Part shown: one piece after another, positions 57,564 to 64,000 of the stretch
Layout of the letters: each line of letters opens with the position of its first letter
Numbering within the stretch: the stretch's first letter is position 1
Origin: Rugalucina vietnamica
Lineage: Eukaryota; Mollusca; Bivalvia; Lucinida; Lucinidae
Direction: 5' to 3'
Length of the DNA: 64,000 bases
Assembly (NCBI GenBank): GCA_964017185.1
Contig: OZ024869.1
Coordinates: 5,230,501 to 5,294,500, forward strand
The notes under the pieces: generated by a model
Told to the model about the DNA's origin: nothing
What the model saw: only the letters and a program-made list of their open reading frames with translations
Database searches by the model: none
Made by a program: the position numbers and the translations under genes

Positions 57564-57800
57564 TTAAAATATCAAAATTTTCAAATTTACAACTAAGGAA
57601 ACATTTGTTACATGAGCGTGTTTTCGTAATGGCAAATATGGATGTTACACTATCATTGTTTTCATTATAGTTTGATTGTGGCTTACCTTTTTTGTCAACA
57701 ATTTTTCAATTGTCTTTTTTCATGCATAAACATTTTTCATGGCTCTAGAAAATTTGGAGTACTAACAGACTTTGCGAATGTAAATTCATTGAAACAAATA

Positions 57801-58749
57801 CGTGGGGTGATCGGAAAGTACGTATAAAAATGTTGTCATTTCTTTATCTTTTGTTATTTCGAGATAAAATTTCATCAAATAATGCAGCAATATATATGCA
57901 ATCAATCCATTGCAATAACGCATGCATAAAACGCGCATGTGCGTTGCAGCTGCCGTTATGGAAACACCGCCTAACGCTATGCGGCACAACGTAACGTCAA
58001 AATTTTATTCTTATTTCAAAATACTTCTTAGTTGAAAGTATTGTAACACCCGTTTTGATTGCGTATGCCCACATTTTATTACTGCAAAGTACATGGCTTA
58101 TATTTGTAAAGTTATGAGGTTGTTTATCGAATGGATTTGTCTGTAGAGTCTTGCAAATACCGACTGTGTCAAATAGATAAAACTGTTAAGATTTTCGAAA
58201 ATGTTGCATTTTCGGGAAGTCATTATTTTAAAAGTATATATTTACTGCAAGGTCGAAACATATCTATTCTTGACATTGTCTCTACTACTTATAGTTTTTG
58301 CCAGTCTTTTATCATTTCGTTAAACATCGGCCAGAAAACAAGGTATTGAATTTAAGTTTACAAAATGAAATCGACGTTCTTGCATATTTTACGCTAAACT
58401 GTTGCATTCAATTTCACCGTATTAGTAGATAAAGCATCAGAATGCCATATATTTTCGAAAAATGGTCAATTAGTGTTAGAAAATTAGTTTCCAGTAAAAA
58501 ATGTCGACCAACTTTCCCAACCCCATCAAATACACTAACAAAGTCAACACAGGGGTACAGGTGCGCCGGGTCACGTGAAGTGACGTCATTACGCTGCCTC
58601 GTGCATGAACGTCTGACGTCATTGTTTTAAAATGAGAACGGCATTTAATTACAAAAGGACCAGTGTTTATTCGTACTAAATTTCATATCAATCGGTTGAC
58701 GCAAACTTATTTTACAGCATTTTTATACGTACTTTCCGATCACCCCTCG
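57801..58749. mobile_element. 949-bp mariner-type MITE (family K) with 32-bp TIRs
   Basis: Left CGTGGGGTGATCGG; the right reverse complement CGAGGGGTGATCGG continues identically through AAAGTACGTATAAAAATG. TA lies at 57799-57800 and 58750-58751. Only short frames (72 and 62 codons) occur inside, with no recognisable DDE/D domain, so it is non-autonomous. The right part has TGACGTCA and CACGTGA motifs. Confidence 0.88.
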
Positions 58750-58917
58750 TATGTGGTTGTTTTTCTTGCATTTTTACAATGATTCAATGAATATACCTAT
58801 TAAAATAACTTAACACAATGTCAAAATTCACAGAAAATAAACAAAGAATTTACTACGATGATGCCCAACGGGAATAAATTTACTCCTTATTGCCGCTTAC
58901 TGACTTCATCTTCTTTA

Positions 58918-60271
58918 CAACGCCCCTCACTATAGTGTGGTTTCAATATAACACCACCAAGCCATGGCTCCCAAAATGATTATTTTGCTATATGTCTATT
59001 GTTAATAACCTCATTATAACATGGTTTCACTTTTAATGTGGTCTGCTTCCATGGACCCCAAAAATAGCGTTACTAGAAGGAGTTTTCAGAGGAAAACATA
59101 TGTCCCCACTCTCTGCCCCAACCCACTTTTAATTTTGTAAATTTTTACATATAACCCTGAAAAGTATATACCAACAGACATTTTAAATTAAAACCAATAT
59201 ATACCAACAGACATTTTAAAATATCACGTTTCAGCTTTCTATATTTATAAAGTTTGAAGTTTCACCAAATTTACCCATCTACAATCCCAAACCAATCCAT
59301 GCCGGTATCAACTAATATGCAAAGTTTGAAGAAAATCGGTAAAAAAATACTCAAGTTAGAGAGCGGAAACGAACAAAATGCAATTTTTAACCTCAATCAA
59401 GGGCCATAACTCTAAGGTCATTTGACGAAATTTACCCATCTACAATCCCAAACCACTCCTTGCCGGTATCAATTCATATGAAAAGTTTGAAGAAAATCGG
59501 TCAAAAACTACTCAAGTTAGAGAGCGGAAACGAACAAAATGCAATTTTTAACATCAATCAAGGGCCATAACTCTGAGGTCATTTGACGAAATTTACCCAT
59601 CTACAATCCCAAACCACTCCTTGTCGGTATCAACTCATATGCAAAGTTTGAAGAAAATCGGTCAAAAACTACTCAAGTTAGAGAGCGGAAACGAACAAAA
59701 TGCAATTTTTAACCTCAATCAAGGGCCATAACTCTAAGGTCATTTGACGAAATTTACCCATCTACAATCCCAAACCATTCCTTGCCGGTATCAACTTATA
59801 TGCAAAGTTTGAAGAAAATCGGTCAAAAACTACTCAAGTTAGAGAGCGGAAACGAACAAAATGCAATTTATAACCTCAATCAAGGGCCATAACTCTAAGG
59901 TCGTTTGACGAAATTTACCCATCTACAATCCCAAACCACTCCTTGCCAGTATCAACTAATATGCAAAGTTTGAAGAAAATCAAACTACTCAAGTTAGAGA
60001 GCGGAAACAAATGGAGACACCTGGCTTTTCAAACAGTTAATTGACCTTTGTGACCTTGAAAATTAGGTCAAGGTCACCGAAATCTAATCACTCCATTCGG
60101 CTGTCCCAATGAAGTTTCTGTGCCAGTTTGGTCTAAATCCATTCAGTGGTTTAGGAGATATTGTGCAGACAAAAAGCTACACCGCCGACGCTGACGCCGA
60201 CGGGATCCACACCAAAAACAATATGTCCCCCAACTCCTTCGGAGGGGGGACATAATAATGAGGTTGGCCTG
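58918..60271. mobile_element. Pogo-like MITE (family L), copy 3, split by C2, overlapping exon 1 donor
   Basis: Left CAACGCCCCTCACTATAG; right inverse CAGGCCAACCTCATTATTA. It shares GCTCCCAAAATGATTATTTT with copy 2. Flanked by TA (58916-58917, 60272-60273). The right TA supplies positions +2 and +3 of exon 1's splice donor. Confidence 0.8.
59074..60254. mobile_element. Core-repeat element C2 (~160-bp units), nested in the pogo-like MITE
   Basis: Ends ATGTCCCC (about 59100) and GGGGGGACATAA (about 60245) are inverted. About five units share GGGCCATAACTCTAAGGTC, AATCCCAAACCACTCC, TACTCAAGTTAGAGAGCGG. The 3' part has GACGCTGACGCCGACGGG and the hairpin CCCCCAACTCCTTCGGAGGG. Confidence 0.88.
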
Positions 60272-60274
60272 TAC

Positions 60275-60418
60275 CTTGATATGGAATTTCTTCCCCTATC
60301 CCCAGGCGACCTGGATTGTCCATCTCCTCTTTGTTTCGTAGACGTAGTAACATATTTTCAATGTACGGCCGTAGAATGTCCATTTCTTCATCTGTAAGAT
60401 TCTGGGGCTTGATCTCAT
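60275..60418 (-). CDS. Internal exon 1 of PTPRN/IA-2-like gene (host gene)
   Basis: Read on the minus strand, a 144-nt open segment lies between acceptor TTTCTTTACAG and donor CAAG|GTACAG. It starts and ends in phase 1 (enters with AT, leaves with G). The peptide contains NLTDEEMDILRPY and ENMLLRLRNKEEM, followed by a Gly/Pro-rich stretch. It is acidic with an amphipathic helix and lies N-terminal to the SEA-like module encoded by later exons. The outgoing G joins AT of the next exon to give Asp, so phases agree. A family-A MITE ends 16 nt upstream of the exon, and the donor overlaps the target site of a pogo-like MITE. On its own this peptide is not diagnostic; the gene assignment rests on the downstream exons. 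Upstream exons (signal peptide, N-terminal luminal part) are expected beyond the window. Confidence 0.8.
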
Positions 60419-60434
60419 CTGTAAAGAAAGAATT

Positions 60435-60670
60435 TGAGCCTCTGCATAAGATAACCAGCAATATGCATCGGCGAAACAAAGGCGCAGATCTGGTTACTGC
60501 ACAGCTGATCAGAGTCTTTGTTTTCACTACACAGATAGTACAATCCCTCTTCTTCTTTAATCCGAAATTTTAAGCTTCTAGCATGCTTTTGTGATTGTGC
60601 AGGCTGGTTTATGTTGGACCTGGTAGAAACCCAAATGGCCAAATTGCTGGTTTTCTCATGTGAAAAGCTC
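60435..60670 (-). mobile_element. Family-A MITE, copy 34
   Basis: GAGCCTCTGCATAAG to CATGTGAAAAGCTC. The hairpin is shortened (GCAGATCTGGTTACTGCACAG). It ends 16 nt from exon 1's acceptor. Confidence 0.88.
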
Positions 60671-61690
60671 ATTTGTAGAACTGTAAAACTCCCTCTGAGT
60701 TACTGTTTTGGTTTGGTATTATTAACTTCAAAGTCAAAGTTTTTTTTTTTTCAGGTATGTCAATTAAAACTGTCTTGCACAAGGTCACTGGAACACTCAC
60801 TACATGACTGAGGCAATTATTAAACCCAGGACCTCTCGCTCTACCACTAAGCCCACAATCTTTTCACTCCAGACCTTGCAATAAATTCACAATGCAAAAA
60901 AAAGAAGCCATTCTGTACAGTCTTCTTGTACATGTATGGACAAACAAAGCATAAGGGGACCAGTGATTGATCAAAAATAGCTATGTTTGATAAATTTTTG
61001 GATAAGCCATGCACTGGAGAATGCATGTTTGCATTCTCCATGTTTTACAATATGTCAGTTTATGACTCCATGACATCATTTTAACACAACCACCATCGTA
61101 CAGTGTGAATCAGGGTCAGGTGGACCAGTGATCAATCACCTTCTTTCTCTCTTCAAAGCAGTGGCTAACCTAAGGTATTTACTTTTTTAGAAAGAATAAT
61201 TATTTTTTCGGCGTGAGCCGTCTAAGCTAAGTATTGACCTAATTTCATTGGCACTATTTCATTGGACAAATTATGGGTCATATGTAAATTAGCCGCGAGA
61301 TTTAGACGAACCGTGAGATTTAGACGAGATCTACTGAGGATCTTTACTGGAATGGACCGGAATGGACATAATTACCGGAATGGACTACCGGAATGGACAC
61401 AATACCGTAGCTTTGAGTGCTTTAACTGTATTTTATCTGCATAAAATGTACTTTTGGAGACAAATTTATAGTTTGTAAATGATAAATTTCATCTTAGTAT
61501 AGCAAAATTGACTTCCCATCTTGGTTAGGATAGCTTTGTGGTGGTTCCGCGAAGGGGCCACTGTTCAGGTAGCTACTTTGCTACATTTTGGTAATACGTT
61601 TAATTTATGATAGCACAGCTGCATCACATATCTCCAGTTATAAGCACATGTGTTAAGCTGCCAAGCTAAGCTTATAGTATAGCAATGTTT
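60671..61690. other. Stretch with a minus-strand SINE head and no gene
   Basis: On the minus strand 60785-60865 reads GGGCTTAGTGGTAGAGCG then GTCCTGGGTTTAATAATT, an A-box/B-box pair of a SINE fragment. ACCGGAATGGAC is repeated near 61348-61398. No exon was seen. Confidence 0.5.
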
Positions 61691-61910
61691 CGACAATTTA
61701 AGCTCACCAGAGCCGAAAGTTCACCAGGTGAGTTTTTAGTAAACCATGCTCTGGCATCTATTGTCTTCATTCACAATTTTAAAGTTCTTGTACTAATAAC
61801 CCACAGAACTAATCACAAAATCAAACTTCATGTGAAGCATTCTCAGAAAGAGGACTGAAAATTGTTGAACAGGACGTTAAACCAAAACAAACTAAACTTT
61901 TTTCCAGTAA
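61691..61910. repeat. Orphan hairpin and SINE 3' tail fragments
   Basis: AAGCTCACCAGAGCC with CACCAGGTGAGTTTT (about 61699-61740) resembles a family-B-type terminal hairpin without its body. At 61875-61900 GACGTTAAACCAAAACAAAC matches the 3' motif of the SINE at 1515. Confidence 0.45.
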
Positions 61911-62800
61911 GGTTGCCTATTACATGTAGTGTTTTAAAATGTTTTAAGTTCAACCTGTATAAAGCAGGCATATAAGCCTGTGACCACACAGTTTTATTAT
62001 GTTCGAGTCAAAACGCAGAACATATTATAACCCACATCCATTTAAAGCACGCCGGTTATCTTTTTAAAGATACTTCTTGTTATCTCTAGCCATGAAACAC
62101 AATTTGTATATTTTCAGTGAGTTTAAAGAAATAAAGCAGCAAAGGGAGGCGGTAAAAATGCAAAATCGCCTTTAGAAACAATGGAAAACTGTTGAAAAAA
62201 TTGCTTGAAAATCGCAGAAATTGTCCACGAGTCGCAACATTATCCTACACAGTTTGGAATGTCGATCATATTTGTTTAGTGTGTAGTGAAGTTAAATAAT
62301 TTAGCTAGTTGAAATAAATGCAGATCTTTTCATCTTGGAAAATTTATTGAAAAGTCATCGCTTTTAAGCAGTGCAACTAAGACCCCCTCTTGGTAAAGTG
62401 CTAGAAAATGCAAGGTAGAAGCACTTTTCAAATAAATTCATATTAAGTTTGAAAGGTAATATAATGCTCTTTAAGTTGAGACTAGCATAAGATCCTTTGG
62501 GAATTAATAGCTGATAACCGCTAGGTGATCGATCACTGGTCCCTGATCACTGGTTGCCTTACGCTACCAGTATAAACATTTTCTTGCGGAATAGAGGATT
62601 CATTTAAGACAACTACTGAGAACCTTGCCGAAACTGTCTGATATTTTAGAATAATTATGGTAATTAGCTACAAATTCCTTGCAACTCAAACCAGTCTTTT
62701 ACCAAAGAGAGAGAGAGCAATTAAAGTAATTGCAACAATTTTCCAGCAATTGACATCTGAATTCTTGTCTGTAGGTCCACAAGTCTCTCAGCCCTTCTAT
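61911..62800. other. Stretch with no gene recognised
   Basis: AT-rich. No upstream exon ending in phase 1 could be picked out for the host gene. Confidence 0.5.
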
Positions 62801-63023
62801 GAGTCGTCTCGTGAGAAAACAAACAATGTGGTTCTGAACAGGTCCGACACAAATCAGGCTGTGCAGTCATAGCAGCAGGCTAGAAGCTTGAAATTTCGGA
62901 TTTAAGAAGAAGAGGAAGTGTACTATCCATGTAGCGAAAAAAAAGACGCTGATCAGCTTCGTGGTAACATCTGCATCTTAGTTTTCGCATACACAGTTTG
63001 TTGGTTTTCTCTTGAGGCAGCTC
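62801..63023 (+). mobile_element. Family-A MITE, copy 35
   Basis: GAGTCGTCTCGTGAG to TCTTGAGGCAGCTC. The right hairpin arm is deleted after GATCAGCTTCGTGGTAAC. Confidence 0.92.
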
Positions 63024-63035
63024 ATATATTTTTAG

Positions 63036-63286
63036 GAGTCTTGACTCGAGCAAAAGAGTCTTCATGATATTCGACCAGGTACGACACAAACCGCGCTGTA
63101 AAGCCTAGGAAAATTGCTAGAAGCTTGAAATTTTGGATTAAAGAAGAAGGAGTATTGTACTATCTGAGTTGTAATAACAAAGGTGCTGATCAGCTGTGCT
63201 GTAAATCAGCTTTGCAGTTACTGCACAGCGGATCTGCGCCTTTGTTTTCGCATAGGCAAAAAGCCTTTTTTCTCATGATGCAGCTC
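63036..63286 (+). mobile_element. Family-A MITE, copy 36 (duplicated hairpin centre)
   Basis: GAGTCTTGACTCGAG to CATGATGCAGCTC. The centre reads GATCAGCTGTGCTGTAAATC then AGCTTTGCAGTTACTGCAC, two arm types side by side. Confidence 0.88.
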
Positions 63287-63330
63287 ATATAAGACTTTTT
63301 CCCTAATAAGTGTAGTGATTAGAACTAATT

Positions 63331-63564
63331 GAGCCAAGTCTTAAGAAAATCTGTCTCTGAGGTTTCCGACTGGCTCAGACACAAACCTAGCTGCACTGTC
63401 TTAGTAGATGGTTAGAGGCCTGAAATTTCAACCTTAGGTAGATATGAGAATTTACAACACTAGAAACAAAAACAAAGGTGCTGATCTGCTGTGAGTTAAT
63501 ATGTAGGTGAGCTGCACATTTCTTTAAGAATATGCAAAACTTCAGTTTACTCGTGATGCTGCTC
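63331..63564 (+). mobile_element. Family-A MITE, copy 37
   Basis: GAGCCAAGTCTTAAG to CGTGATGCTGCTC. The hairpin is degraded. Confidence 0.85.
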
Positions 63565-63633
63565 AACTTTGGGAGTCAGTTTAATTGGATGAGAAGACTG
63601 CAGGACAACCATAATTGGAGCCCAATCATAATG

Positions 63634-63873
63634 GAGCCCCTGAACCAGAATACCAGCAATCTGCATATGCGAAAACAAAGACGCAGATCAGCTTTGCAGT
63701 ACCTGCAAAGCTGATCAGCATCTTTGTTTACGCTATACAGATAACGCAATCCATGTTCTTCTTATATCAGAAATTTCAAGCTTCTATCCTGCTTCTGTAT
63801 CTATACAGACTGGTTTGTGTCAAACCTGGTTTGTGTCAGAAACCCCGAAGACTAGTTTTCTTGCATCACAGTT
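63634..63873 (-). mobile_element. Family-A MITE, copy 38
   Basis: Left end decayed (GAGCCCCTGAACCAG). Hairpin GATCAGCTTTGCAGT / ACCTGCAAAGCTGATC. A short duplication of CTGGTTTGTGTCA lies at 63810-63838. Confidence 0.88.
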
Positions 63874-63912
63874 CATTTGAGCCCAATCATGAAGATCATC
63901 TTTTCGTTCTTG

Positions 63913-64000
63913 AAGATTGGAGCAGTGGTTAAGTGTAAGACTCTGACTTAAGAGTCCTGGGCTAACATAACCATATTTTTCAGAAAAGGTGTTTCAGATT
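63913..64000 (+). mobile_element. Possible SINE head running off the window
   Basis: GATTGGAGCAGTGGTTAAG is A-box-like and is followed by CTTAAGAGTCCTGGGC. The B-box region and body are not resolved before the end. Confidence 0.4.

Noticed and set aside
58131-58630. 72- and 62-codon frames inside the mariner-type MITE as transposase remnants
   Set aside because: No helix-turn-helix or DDE/D signature could be seen, so the element is treated as non-autonomous.

Overview
The window looks like eukaryotic nuclear DNA from a lophotrochozoan, most probably a bivalve mollusc. It is AT-rich and almost entirely non-coding. It carries dispersed elements of a style known from bivalve genomes: core-repeat arrays ending in a GACGG microsatellite and a terminal hairpin (Pearl/CvA-like, now usually placed with Helentron-type elements), many short inverted-repeat elements, and tRNA-headed SINEs. 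Species assignment is inference. There are no bacterial operons, rRNA genes or CRISPR arrays, and I found no intact transposase or reverse transcriptase.

One host gene can be supported, on the minus strand. Five short internal exons (60275-60418, 57267-57389, 49149-49227, 43144-43227, 26305-26384) have AG/GT borders and fully compatible phases, giving 170 codons spread over 34 kb. The last three encode a beta-alpha-beta-alpha module that resembles the membrane-proximal luminal (SEA-like) domain of the receptor-type tyrosine phosphatase-like IA-2/phogrin family (PTPRN/PTPRN2; ida-1 in nematodes), a dense-core-vesicle protein. The 5' part lies beyond base 64000. The transmembrane and phosphatase exons were not found and probably lie beyond base 1 or went unseen. 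The rest of the window is intron or flank filled with repeats.

Layout. 1-1.3 kb: degenerate TACG-rich foldback element and small palindromic repeats. 1.5-5.5 kb: SINEs, first family-A MITEs, (CT)n(CA)n, 73-bp palindromic repeats. 6.4-11.45 kb: 36-bp minisatellite with two strand switches. 11.7-14.4 kb: MITEs, SINE, TA-flanked element. 14.4-15.4 kb: foldback element. 15.4-20.4 kb: family-B arrays. 20.4-26.3 kb: sparse, with one inverted repeat and one family-D MITE. 26.3-28.4 kb: exon 5 with decayed copies and a 39-bp minisatellite. 29-32.1 kb: foldback element interrupted by family B. 32-36 kb: MITEs. 36.3-38.4 kb: SINE with family B in its tail. 39-41 kb: MITEs. 41.1-43.1 kb: 81-bp satellite abutting exon 4. 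43.4-44.9 kb: family B nested in a MITE. 45-49.7 kb: MITEs, pogo-like elements, exon 3 and a dead exon copy. 50-56.7 kb: family B with a nested ~150-bp core-repeat element. 57-60.4 kb: exons 2 and 1, a mariner-type MITE, and a pogo-like MITE holding a second core-repeat element. 60.4-64 kb: MITEs and SINE fragments.

The clearest theme is the intimacy between exons and repeats. Exons sit within tens of bases of elements. A pogo-like insertion supplies part of a splice donor. A 19-nt splice-donor segment is copied into a MITE hairpin. A 2-kb satellite seems to have grown from an exon/intron border, and two exons have decayed partial duplicates.
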